64,000 nt of DNA from Flavobacterium sp. N2038 (GTDB lineage: Bacteria > Bacteroidota > Bacteroidia > Flavobacteriales > Flavobacteriaceae), in assembly GCF_025947185.1 (NCBI RefSeq), contig NZ_CP110001.1, forward strand, positions 2,542,001-2,606,000, written 5' to 3'. The notes beneath the pieces are model-generated. The model saw only the letters and a list, made by a program, of their open reading frames with translations, ran no database searches and was not told the origin of the DNA. Of this stretch, positions 53,685 to 62,785 are shown in pieces. Each line of letters opens with the position of its first letter. Position 1 is the first letter of the stretch. The translations under genes and the position numbers were made by a program.

Positions 53685-56365
53685 TGAGTGCATCGCAGAA
53701 TAACTACAATAAAATTTTTAATCATCAATTATTCAATAAGATAATTGATGATCTGACTTATAATCAGTTCTTTTTTCAGTTGAAAAAGGGTAAGACACTA
53801 TTAACAATTTCTTTTGAAGACTTAAAAAAATGCATTTGGTTAAGTTCAATATTGGCTGATAGTATCGATGAGAATCACCGAAAAAAAGTCCAGCTCTTTG
53901 CCAGCCTTGCCTACCTTCAAAATTTGGAAGATGTCAACATTACCAGAGCCTGTTACCTATTGTGTTCCAGGGTAGGTAATCTTACAGCAACACGACTTTT
54001 TAAAGGATTAGAAAACGGTCACTATGATGACATCTTCTTTTCTTTCGACGCTTTACTCAATTATGAACTAGCGAATGAATGGAACGACAAGCTGGTGACT
54101 TCGGGCAAAGAACATATTGTAACTTCTAAGTTTCAAAAAGGATTATGGAATACATTGAACCTTGGAGAGCGGGTAGCTATCTCTGCACCAACTTCCGCAG
54201 GTAAATCCTTTATTCTTAAAAAATATGTAAATAGATTGCTTCTGAAACATGACGCATTCCGAATTTTATATATTGTTCCTTCAAAAGCTTTAATCAACCA
54301 GGTTAGTGAAGAATTCAGAAAGGAAGTCAACCTGAAGGAAGTTGATGTAAAGACTGCTTTTATAGATGATGAGAAGAGTGAAGCCAAACAAAAAGAAATT
54401 TATGTCCTTACAGCAGAGCGTTGTCTTAGATTAATAAAGGAAGCATCGAAAGGTGAATTTGTACTTAACTTGATCTTTATTGATGAAATTCAAAATATTG
54501 AAGATGAAGAAGGAAGAGGGTCGCTTCTTGAATATGTCCTGAAAGAATTATTTACATTATTTTCGAAGGCGCAAATCATTATTGCCGGACCTAATATTGA
54601 CGATGCTTCAGTCCTTTTCTCTAAAATATTTGATGTTGAGGCAGTTGCCGTTGAGACCAGTGTTTCTCCAGTATTTCAGATAAAGACCATCGTAAGGCCG
54701 GCTGAAGGAAACAAACTTAAGGTTACCCTGAAAAGCCAGTTGGGCAGAGAACAAAGCTTTGAACTGGAGACAGAAAGTAACATCTTGAAAATGATTAATA
54801 GCAGCTATGCCAGGGGCCTTGCTCCAATCATAGATTACTTTTCTACAAATGAGCAAAATATAATCTATTCGCCAAGAACAGATTATGTAGAGACGTGGGC
54901 TTTAGAATATGTTAACGGTTCTGTCCAAGACTTTAAAGGTCAGCCTGAGGAAACACAAACTAAAGAACTCATTGAATTTTTGAAAGAAGAAATCCATCCC
55001 AAGTACCATTTGATTCCCTGTTTGGAGAAGAGAGCTGCTTTTCACCATAGCAAGCTACCAGATATCGTCCGCAAAGAGATTGAAGATGGTTTTCTCGAAG
55101 GTCGAATAATAAACCTTTTTTGTACCTCTACTTTATTAGAAGGGGTAAATTTACCAGCAAACAATCTTTTTATTGTGGCACCAAATAAAATGAATGACCG
55201 TCTTTCAGCCTTTGAATTTGGAAATCTTATCGGAAGAGCCGGCCGGATCAGGGACTGCCTTTATGGTACAATTTATTGTGTGGAGAGAAGTATCAATGAT
55301 ACTTGGGCTGAGGAGTACTATGATAAAGTTTATTCTAAGGAGGTAAAGTCCGTGACTGAAAAATCGCTTGATGTTGTGACAGAACTTGTATCACAGCTTG
55401 ATAAACCTATTGAGGAAATTGCCGAGGCTAAACACCGGAATACCTCCATATTACTTCGCCATAAATACTTGCAGGGAGAGGAAGCCCTGAATAATTATCT
55501 ATTCAAGAAAAATGTTGAAGAAAGAGATGTAGAAGAGATTGTAGGAAAGCTAAGGGCACTTTTAGGTAATGTAGAAATCCCTCACGAGGTTTCAAAACTG
55601 AACCCTTCAGTTGACCCTATATTGCAAAACACCTTGTATCTTAAAATCAAGGAGGAAGGAATCTCTCAATGGGCAGTAAATCACAACTCAAATTTTTACG
55701 GAAAGATTACGAAAGAGGATAAGGATAATTATGCCTTTGATGAGACCAGTTTTTATTGGCAACTAGTAAGCATTATGGAAAGACTCGATACTATTTTTGA
55801 AATTTCAAAAGAAGCGTATTTCAGGCATAATATTTCAGCATCTATACGTCAGATATGTTTTTATGGACTTCGCTGGTTAAATAGTTCATCGTTACATGAT
55901 TTGATACAGAATGATATAAAATTCTACAGCGATCACAGTAACGCAAAGAAAAAAATTGATCCTGAGAATGATGCAGATGTAAATGTCCGAATTAACGAGG
56001 TAATCAAAATTAATAGTACACTTGTATCTTATGTATTAGTTAAATATTTAAAACTTGCCAATGATATAATGGAGCCTTTGATGAACGATGACCAAAAAGA
56101 AAAATACAAATTCTCCCTTGGCTTGCCAACAATGCTTGAGTTGGGGTCTACAGAAAATGTGGTAAAACTTCTTATTTCCAGGGGGATATCAAGAAGTGTT
56201 GCTATAAAAGTTTGGGGTGAGTTTAAAAAAGTACATGGAAATGAGGCTATAGATATTTTTGACTGGTTAAAAACTAAAGATAAGCTCAATCTTAAACCAA
56301 TTTACAATCGCTATTTAAGACGGTTGAAACTTCTCAAAAGCAATGAAAATGGTTCTGAATTATAA
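53684..56365 (+). CDS. hamB: HamB, SF2 helicase of Hachiman
   Basis: 893 residues. SF2 helicase motifs: Walker A ISAPTSAGKSFILK (about 166-179), Ia LYIVPSKALINQV, DExx-box LIFIDEIQNIED (about 262-273), AGPNIDD (motif III-like), LFCTSTLLEGVNLPANN (motif V) and LIGRAGRIRD (motif VI, near 515). A long C-terminal helical region follows. Pairing with DUF1837 defines Hachiman. Confidence 0.92.
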   Translation: MSASQNNYNKIFNHQLFNKIIDDLTYNQFFFQLKKGKTLLTISFEDLKKCIWLSSILADSIDENHRKKVQLFASLAYLQNLEDVNITRACYLLCSRVGNLTATRLFKGLENGHYDDIFFSFDALLNYELANEWNDKLVTSGKEHIVTSKFQKGLWNTLNLGERVAISAPTSAGKSFILKKYVNRLLLKHDAFRILYIVPSKALINQVSEEFRKEVNLKEVDVKTAFIDDEKSEAKQKEIYVLTAERCLRLIKEASKGEFVLNLIFIDEIQNIEDEEGRGSLLEYVLKELFTLFSKAQIIIAGPNIDDASVLFSKIFDVEAVAVETSVSPVFQIKTIVRPAEGNKLKVTLKSQLGREQSFELETESNILKMINSSYARGLAPIIDYFSTNEQNIIYSPRTDYVETWALEYVNGSVQDFKGQPEETQTKELIEFLKEEIHPKYHLIPCLEKRAAFHHSKLPDIVRKEIEDGFLEGRIINLFCTSTLLEGVNLPANNLFIVAPNKMNDRLSAFEFGNLIGRAGRIRDCLYGTIYCVERSINDTWAEEYYDKVYSKEVKSVTEKSLDVVTELVSQLDKPIEEIAEAKHRNTSILLRHKYLQGEEALNNYLFKKNVEERDVEEIVGKLRALLGNVEIPHEVSKLNPSVDPILQNTLYLKIKEEGISQWAVNHNSNFYGKITKEDKDNYAFDETSFYWQLVSIMERLDTIFEISKEAYFRHNISASIRQICFYGLRWLNSSSLHDLIQNDIKFYSDHSNAKKKIDPENDADVNVRINEVIKINSTLVSYVLVKYLKLANDIMEPLMNDDQKEKYKFSLGLPTMLELGSTENVVKLLISRGISRSVAIKVWGEFKKVHGNEAIDIFDWLKTKDKLNLKPIYNRYLRRLKLLKSNENGSEL

Positions 56366-56376
56366 CGTTTATACTT

Positions 56377-56943
56377 TTACTTCAAAAAACCTTCAATATC
56401 CTTTTTAGCAACATAAGTTAACTTCCCCTGTGAAAATTTACTTATGTTGTTGCGTTTTATAAGATTGTATAATGCACTACTGGAGATATTAAATTTCTTT
56501 TGTATTTCAGAGATAGTGTAACAGTCTTTAATTTCAGCCTGTTTTCTTTGCTCTGTTGGCCGTAAAACTATTTCAAAGCCAATTTGTGGCTTTTCAAATA
56601 AAAGATTGATATCACAACGTCTAATCAAGGTTTTTCTTTCTGAAAAGTTATAGGCATTTATTCTTTTGGTATTGATCAGGCGATAGACTGTTTTGACTGA
56701 AAAACCTAGAAGCAATGCAAGTTGTTTTACATTTAAAAATTCTTTGTCTTTAAGATCAATAATCGGCTGATTTTTTATTTTGATCGTTTGAAGGTTGGAG
56801 TTTTCAATTTTCTGATTTTTTAACCTTCGCTTATAATCTTTGCTCGCACATTTTAAGGAGCAATATTTTGTTGTGGTTTTCTTTGCAAGGAATTCAAAAT
56901 CACAAAATCCACATATTCTATATACTGAAATATTCGAGCTCAT
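56377..56943 (-). CDS. Zinc-ribbon double helix-turn-helix protein at the island end
   Basis: 188 residues. N-terminal C2C2 finger (RICGFCDFEF, TKYCSLKCASKDYKRR), then HTH_17-like LNVKQLALLLGFSVKTVYRL and a second HTH YTISEIQKKFNISSSALYNL with a basic wing. Such proteins often sit next to a site-specific recombinase in Bacteroidota elements, and may be the excision/recombination directionality factor of the island. Convergent with hamB, 11 bp apart. Confidence 0.7.
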   Translation of the reverse strand: MSSNISVYRICGFCDFEFLAKKTTTKYCSLKCASKDYKRRLKNQKIENSNLQTIKIKNQPIIDLKDKEFLNVKQLALLLGFSVKTVYRLINTKRINAYNFSERKTLIRRCDINLLFEKPQIGFEIVLRPTEQRKQAEIKDCYTISEIQKKFNISSSALYNLIKRNNISKFSQGKLTYVAKKDIEGFLK

Positions 56944-57474
56944 TTTCCAATTTTATTAGTTGGAATCATAGGATAGAAAAGTAGTTAAGAATGTTTAAAC
57001 AACACGTTCTGATCAAGGGAAGAAATTGTTACAAGAAGACTTTTCGATTATCTGGACTAAATATTTAACTACTCCAGTAAATATAAGGCTTTCCATACTA
57101 ATAATTATGTTTTCAGGTTTGTTTAAAAAAGTTTAAAACTTGCTAATTTCGGTAAAAGTAATTAGCAAACCAGTGTTTATGGGAGTTTACAGAGTTCAGA
57201 TGAAAAATTGGTACGTTTTTGAACAAAATAAAACAAAGAAAAAGTCATAAAAACTGTTAATTTCCCAAAAAATTTAATCGTTTTTGATGACTTTAAGTAG
57301 ATTTAAGAGGATTTAGGTGTCGTTATTTGCCCCAAAAAGACAAAAAAATCAATTTTTCTCTCCTGAGGTACAATTCCGGTACAAAAAGTGGGTTTTTATG
57401 TTAAAAAATAGGAGTTTTTGACTTAAATTTTAACATAAAATTGGCTAAATATGTTAAAATTATGTTAATTATTT
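56944..57474. other. Right arm of island A, with a degenerate att-like copy
   Basis: No gene. At about 57150-57245 lies a diverged copy of the att repeat (AATTAG, CCAGTGTTTA, GGTAC, ACAAAATAAAACAAAG in the same order). Further right are GGTACAA/GGTACAAAAA pairs around 57366-57382 and inverted TTTTAACATA/TATGTTAAAA repeats around 57428-57458, the sort of clustered arm sites bound by tyrosine recombinases. Confidence 0.5.
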
Positions 57475-57637
57475 GCCGATACAGAAATTAGAGTCCAGTA
57501 TTTACAGGTGTTTCCAGATTATTATGGTACAAAAATGGTACAAATCTGGCCGAAATATCACAAAATAAAACAAAGATATCCTTATTGAGATAACATAACT
57601 CATGGGAGTTGTTTAGTGCAAAAATAATATAAATTTT
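57469..57637 (-). repeat. Right att of island A / left att of island B
   Basis: 57469-57486 read on the minus strand TTC TGT ATC GGC AAA TAA, again FCIGK-stop but with different Gly and Lys codons. From 57475 to about 57637 it is nearly identical to 38144-38305, with one 1-bp indel near the TCCAGATTAT run. Confidence 0.7.
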
Positions 57638-57892
57638 GATATATTTATTTGTATTATTTTCATATAGATATTCTAATAAAATATAAAGCAAAAATGTCAC
57701 ATCTTAGAAATTAAAATGTGAAAGTGGATATGTAAACAAAAAGTTTAGAAGAAGTTGAACTAATTTTTAGTATCCATTTTTAGGAATGAACTCCTGAATA
57801 TAGGGATAAGAAAATCTTTATTGATTGCTTTTTGTAAATCACGTTATATCAAATGTTGTCTTAAATGATTGAATGGTAAAGTTTTAAATCTA

Positions 57893-59731
57893 TCAGCTTT
57901 TAATATTTTGATCCTCAGTCATATTTGCATAAGGAAGCATAGTAAAGTCAAGTTCAAGAAAGTCTTTTATTGACCACACTGTTTTAGAATTCATTTGTTT
58001 ATCAGTGAGCATTTTGTAACAGTCAATTCCGTTTTTTATTGCAAAATCTTGAATGCTGTTTATGTGCTGTGTATATTTATCTATGAACCTCTCATGTGCG
58101 GTGCCGTTTTGGAATAGGGGATCGTATTGTTTTTTTAATCCTTCAAATCCGTACGAATTTAAGGCTTCAAGTATCTTTTCCTTTATTTGGTGTGCAGCTT
58201 CATAAAGCCTCGAAAAATGCAGGATCTCAAATTTAAGGACCATGCAGGAAATCATGTTTTCCTTGTACTCCATCGTCCCATATAATTGCCCCAGCCGGTC
58301 AAGCGAGGAACATTGCTTTTCCAGCATGTGAACCATTCCTTCATTTACAGGCTGAGACAGGTCAAAATTTCTTCCCTTCCAGCAGGTGAGGTAGTGGGTG
58401 TGGAGTGCTTTTTCGTAATTCCATTTTACAGACGTAAGGGTCAGGTTTCCAACGCCTATGTGATGGCCGCATTTATCGGCATATCCGGCAATAGCATCAA
58501 GGCGTGCCAGAAATTTCTTTTCAAGTTCCAGCCATTCCAAATAGGCCCTGCTCTGGAGAGGGTCATCTACGCGACCGATGAAAAAGGTAAAATTCATTAC
58601 CAGGTCATGAAAGAGAATAGTAGATTCGGCATCAACAATTTTATTATAGGCTACGGTGCGTATTACTGCGCTTTTTTCATTTTCTATAATTTTCGCCATG
58701 GAGTCGTAAAACTTTATGATGGAGACAGCAGGCGCAGCCGTGTTTGCTGATAGTTCTTCAAAGGCTCTTTCGATTTGGAAAAATGATCCCGAATCCTCCA
58801 AACTATTTATTTTGGTCATTTCCAGATCGTACTGCTCTTTGGTTATCATATCCAGTAGATATCTGGCACTTAAGATGGTGTGCGCAATTATGGCCTGTCC
58901 CTGATTGTCAAACTCTTCTGAATGCTTTTTTGCATCATTAAGTAGCTCCAGGGCCTTGTAAAGATTTCCCCGCTGAAAATAAGCAATGCCACAGAAAAGA
59001 TAAAAGCTCGGAGTCGCATTGTCCCGGGGCCAGCTTCTCTTCTCTATTTCTATGATAGTATTAAAATGATGTCTGTTTACAAGATCGGCACCAAATTGAT
59101 CGATAAATTCAATGTTTTCTGATACGCTATAAACCACATTATCACTATCAATGATTAGTCCCTGAGAGCTTTCCTTAACATTAGGGAATTTAAGGTATTG
59201 GTTGATACTTTTAAGTATATCACCATTGGTATATGTTTCATCATAGATTTCTAGAACTGACTGTTTATCAAGTCTTTTGGAAAAATAAAGCTTATGTTTT
59301 TCTTTTTTATGCCATTCTGGGTTTTTACTCTGTAATTGTTTTACGAAATTTTTGACATTTTCATAGTAAAATGAATGGGTCGGGTGGTGATAAAAAACAT
59401 AGTAAGCTGGCATCCCATTGTTAAGAAGATACATAATATTTGAAGAGAAAATCTGCATGCCATAGTTTCCATCAGTGGTCCGCTGGATTCTATTGGTTGC
59501 TTTCAACTGTATTGCAAATCTGTAATTGGTGTACACCCACTCGCCGGAGACTAATTCTTTTTTTAACTCGATATGAAAATCAATTCCTTTATCTCTATCT
59601 GTTTCGGCTCTAATTTCAAATTTTTCAACTGGAAATAATGATCTAAAGAGATTACCGGAAATTGTTTCAAGATTTTCATTAGTATTTACCCTTGGAAGCT
59701 CACCATCCTCAAACTTTTTGTATATCATCAC
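57893..59731 (-). CDS. DUF4365 nuclease-like protein with long C-terminal region
   Basis: 612 residues. The N-terminal ~160 residues match DUF4365, a restriction-like fold: RDKGIDFHIEL (D51), RFAIQLKATN (Q75, K77), with a Glu-bearing helix before. The C-terminal 450 residues look like TPR-type helical repeats (FYLFCGIAYFQRGNLYKALE, NDAKKHSEEFDNQGQAIIAH) with no second catalytic motif. By eye, codons in the middle and end are richer in G and C than neighbouring genes, suggesting a different origin. Possibly a stand-alone defence gene. Confidence 0.7.
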   Translation of the reverse strand: MMIYKKFEDGELPRVNTNENLETISGNLFRSLFPVEKFEIRAETDRDKGIDFHIELKKELVSGEWVYTNYRFAIQLKATNRIQRTTDGNYGMQIFSSNIMYLLNNGMPAYYVFYHHPTHSFYYENVKNFVKQLQSKNPEWHKKEKHKLYFSKRLDKQSVLEIYDETYTNGDILKSINQYLKFPNVKESSQGLIIDSDNVVYSVSENIEFIDQFGADLVNRHHFNTIIEIEKRSWPRDNATPSFYLFCGIAYFQRGNLYKALELLNDAKKHSEEFDNQGQAIIAHTILSARYLLDMITKEQYDLEMTKINSLEDSGSFFQIERAFEELSANTAAPAVSIIKFYDSMAKIIENEKSAVIRTVAYNKIVDAESTILFHDLVMNFTFFIGRVDDPLQSRAYLEWLELEKKFLARLDAIAGYADKCGHHIGVGNLTLTSVKWNYEKALHTHYLTCWKGRNFDLSQPVNEGMVHMLEKQCSSLDRLGQLYGTMEYKENMISCMVLKFEILHFSRLYEAAHQIKEKILEALNSYGFEGLKKQYDPLFQNGTAHERFIDKYTQHINSIQDFAIKNGIDCYKMLTDKQMNSKTVWSIKDFLELDFTMLPYANMTEDQNIKS

Positions 59732-59859
59732 AACTAGATTTAAATAGTAAAGTTAGATAAAATGCAAGAAATTTTTGCAGAACTACAAAATACTTGACGC
59801 CTAGGATTTTTTGATTCAGTTTTATCATTGAAAAGAACATGTACAATCTGAAGTTGGTG

Positions 59860-60183
59860 CTAGATTTCTGAACTTTTTTCAATATCATTTTGGACTTCTA
59901 AATAAGTTTTTATCCGACCGGACTTAATCCATTTTATTAACTCATGTCTGAAAAAATAAATGCGTTTACCTTGTTTATTAACTGGAATTTCCCTTTTACA
60001 TACTTTACTATAGATTGTTGATACCGATAGATTTAAAAGTTTTGATGTTTCTTGAATGTTTAATAATTCATCTTGATTTTCTCCAGTAGGAGAGGTTCTT
60101 TCAATAATTTTTTCCAAATGCTCTAATTTATCATAAAGCTTTTTCATCATTATTGGTATCTGGTCAAAAGTAAATGGTTTCAT
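59860..60183 (-). CDS. Small helix-turn-helix protein, paralog of 45144-45449
   Basis: 107 residues; nearly identical to the paralog (same MKPFTFDQIPIMMKKLYDKL start and NIQETSKLLNLSVSTIYSKV HTH), with a few substitutions and a longer tail (NDIEKSSEI). It is again divergent from a KAP NTPase gene, here 277 bp away. Regulator or excision factor. Confidence 0.75.
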   Translation of the reverse strand: MKPFTFDQIPIMMKKLYDKLEHLEKIIERTSPTGENQDELLNIQETSKLLNLSVSTIYSKVCKREIPVNKQGKRIYFFRHELIKWIKSGRIKTYLEVQNDIEKSSEI

Positions 60184-60213
60184 GATAATTTTTATTTAGA
60201 TCTTAGTTAAAAG

Positions 60214-60264
60214 TATGTATTACCATTACATTGGTTTAATAAATTAGGTATAAATACGTACTAG
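60214..60264. promoter_or_regulatory. Candidate operator shared with the Qat-side HTH gene
   Basis: TATGTATTACCAT and GGTATAAATAC (60247) are conserved with 45481-45531; the first half-repeat is degenerate here (GGTTTAATAA at 60233). Confidence 0.45.
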
Positions 60265-60460
60265 GCTATGTTTTTTAATCGATATATTTGAAATTGTTTG
60301 TTATATGCTTAAAATACGGTTTTCCATAAATAAAAAATAAATTAAAAGATAATATTTGTCTTAGTGGAAAAGTTTTTAAATTCTGCTTTATCTGAAATTA
60401 CTTGTGTTGTAGTGACAAGTTAAACAGCATGAGACAATAACAAAAAGGAAAATAATATAT

Positions 60461-62611
60461 ATGTATACCGATAAACCTGCATCAATTCAATCAGAAGATT
60501 GTTTTCAACGCTATGAATTTTCAAAACGTATCGCTTCGATTGTAGCAAAACCTTCAATAGACAAATCTCTTATAATTGGTTTGTATGGCAGATGGGGAGA
60601 AGGTAAGACAACTGTGATGAATTTTATTCAAAAAGAATTACCAAAAGAAACAATTATTGTAAACTTTAATCCTTGGCTTTTTTCAGATGAACAACATCTT
60701 TTAAAATCTTTTTTTACTAGTATTTCAGTTTCTTTAGGCGCTTCAGATAAGACTAAGAAAGAAAAGATTGGAGAGCTTTTAAGTGATTATAGTGGGGCTA
60801 TCGGCTCTGTAACTCAATTGGTAGGTTTTAATACTGAGGGCTTAGAAAAATTAGGTGATAAACTTAAAAGTACATCTGCCGAAGAGTTAAAGAAAAGAAT
60901 AGATGAATTAATTATTCAATCCGGGAAAAACATCGTAGTATTTGTTGATGATATTGATAGATTAGATATTACAGAAGTTCAATATGTTTTCAAACTAGTA
61001 AAATTAGTTGGTGACTTTCCTAGGACTTGTTATGTATTATCATTTGACGATGAGATGGTATCTGCTGCATTATCTCCAAAATATGGAGGAGATAGTAAAT
61101 CAGCAGGATACAATTTTTTAGAAAAAATTATACAAATCCCTCTTAAGATACCTAAAGCAAGTAAGAAGGCTTTATCTAAATATTCCTTAGATCTTCTCAA
61201 CAAGGTTTTAGACGATAGTTCCATAGACCTAAATCAGGCAGAATCTAATGAATTTCTAGAAGTCTTTAATAACGCTTTTCTACCCATTATGGACAATCCA
61301 AGATTGGGGATAAGATTTGCTAATAGTTTTTCTTTTTCATTACCGCTATTGAATGGAGAGGTTAACATTAGTAATCTAATGATTTTAGAAGGGCTTAAAA
61401 TTTTCTACCCATCTTTACATGATTTCATAAGAAATAATGGGCAATTATTCTTAGAAAGAACTGATAGAGATCAATCAGATTTTAATAGTAAAAAACAAAA
61501 GCAAGATGAAATAAAAAAAGAAATTTCACAAGCGATCGTTATGTATGACGAAAAGAAGCAGAAAATAATTATTGAAATGCTTGAGCAATTATTTCCACAA
61601 CTTAAAAGTATATATAGTAATTCAGGTTATGCCGATGATATGTATGTGAGATGGACTAAAGAGAAAAGGATATGTTCAAGTAAATATTTTGATCGATATT
61701 TTTCGTATTCTGTACAGGAAGGAGATATCCCTGATAATTATTTTGAAAATTTAGTTAAAGATTTTGAAGATGATAGCATTGATGAAGTTATAATAAAACT
61801 TAATGAAACCATAGAAAGATATTCTGCATTTGACTTAATTCAAAAATTAAGAATGCAAGAAGGGACATTCAACGAAAAACAATCTTATAATTTATCTTTA
61901 GCATTGGTTGAATTTGGGCACACTCTACCAAAAGATAAAGATGTATATTTTTATTCCACTTGTACTCAATCAGCAATTTTAATTACCAGATTGATAGGGA
62001 TTCAATCTAAGGAAAATCAATTAACACTCTTATTAAAGTTATTTTCAATGAGTAAGTCGTTAGATTATAGTATGGAGATTCATCATTGGCTGATGTTTAA
62101 AGAGGAAAAAGATCCGGTAAATGCAATTTTTTCTGAAAAAGAAAAATTAAAAATTAAAGAATTACTAGTATCTATTTTTAAAGATATAATGACAGATGAA
62201 AACTTTTTTACTTCATTAGCTGATGGAAATTTGTGGAGAATGCTAAGTTGGTGGATAAATTCGCTTCAGCATAAAAAGACATTGACAGCTTTTTTTGACA
62301 AGCACTTAAAAAAGAAGAAAAACCCAATTTTTGCTTTGAAATTATTGAAGGTTTTTACACCGACTATTACAATGACTTCTTCCGCAGATTATATGCCAAG
62401 AACTTACAAATCTGGCTTTTTTCAGTTAAATTTTGATGCAATTAAAAGTGTTGTAGATGTAAAGTTATTGAATGATAACCTCTTAAAATTAAAAGGATTA
62501 AATATAACTGAAATAAATCCTTCTGAAGTATCAAGTCAAGATCCAATTACTGACGAAACACTTGTTTCTGTATTTCAATGGTTTATAATTAATCAATCGA
62601 TAAAAGGATGA
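60461..62611 (+). CDS. KAP-family P-loop NTPase
   Basis: 716 residues. Walker A GLYGRWGEGKTTVM (residues 40-53), NPWLFSDEQHL (typical KAP NPW), Walker B NIVVFVDDIDRLD, CYVLSFDDEMVSAALSPKYG and an arginine-bearing DNPRLGIRFANSF. It differs from QatA in length and sequence, and no QatB-D follows; instead an ABC-type ATPase gene starts 174 bp downstream, so it is part of another, undefined system. Confidence 0.8.
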   Translation: MYTDKPASIQSEDCFQRYEFSKRIASIVAKPSIDKSLIIGLYGRWGEGKTTVMNFIQKELPKETIIVNFNPWLFSDEQHLLKSFFTSISVSLGASDKTKKEKIGELLSDYSGAIGSVTQLVGFNTEGLEKLGDKLKSTSAEELKKRIDELIIQSGKNIVVFVDDIDRLDITEVQYVFKLVKLVGDFPRTCYVLSFDDEMVSAALSPKYGGDSKSAGYNFLEKIIQIPLKIPKASKKALSKYSLDLLNKVLDDSSIDLNQAESNEFLEVFNNAFLPIMDNPRLGIRFANSFSFSLPLLNGEVNISNLMILEGLKIFYPSLHDFIRNNGQLFLERTDRDQSDFNSKKQKQDEIKKEISQAIVMYDEKKQKIIIEMLEQLFPQLKSIYSNSGYADDMYVRWTKEKRICSSKYFDRYFSYSVQEGDIPDNYFENLVKDFEDDSIDEVIIKLNETIERYSAFDLIQKLRMQEGTFNEKQSYNLSLALVEFGHTLPKDKDVYFYSTCTQSAILITRLIGIQSKENQLTLLLKLFSMSKSLDYSMEIHHWLMFKEEKDPVNAIFSEKEKLKIKELLVSIFKDIMTDENFFTSLADGNLWRMLSWWINSLQHKKTLTAFFDKHLKKKKNPIFALKLLKVFTPTITMTSSADYMPRTYKSGFFQLNFDAIKSVVDVKLLNDNLLKLKGLNITEINPSEVSSQDPITDETLVSVFQWFIINQSIKG

Positions 62612-62785
62612 TAGAAATATAAATAAAAACTTATTTTTTAATTAAAATGGATTTTTTAAAAGGAGTAATGAAACATTATACTAAAAGAAATATATATTAA
62701 TAATTAAACTATTAATTGAAATTATACCCAAATGGTATAAGCATATTTGCAGTTGTTATTTGCTTTATAACTAATAAAAAAAGAA

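Larger units (their letters stand above)
38144..57486. mobile_element. Defence island A, ~19 kb, inferred integrative element at the mnmE 3' end
   Basis: Bounded by direct repeats with the FCIGK core. Contains four probable defence modules (OLD/UvrD, winged-helix/nuclease, Qat, Hachiman) and two small HTH genes, but no integrase, transfer or replication gene. By the orientation of the core, the target mnmE should lie to the right of a further core copy beyond the window. Inference from repeats and content; not confirmed by search. Confidence 0.6.

Noticed and set aside
58286..58941. Plus-strand ORFs within the DUF4365 gene
   Set aside because: They are antisense shadows of the minus-strand gene, caused by its richer G+C codon use, and show no protein-like motifs.
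60461..62611. Second Qat system
   Set aside because: Only the KAP NTPase is present; QatB, QueC-like and TatD-like genes do not follow.
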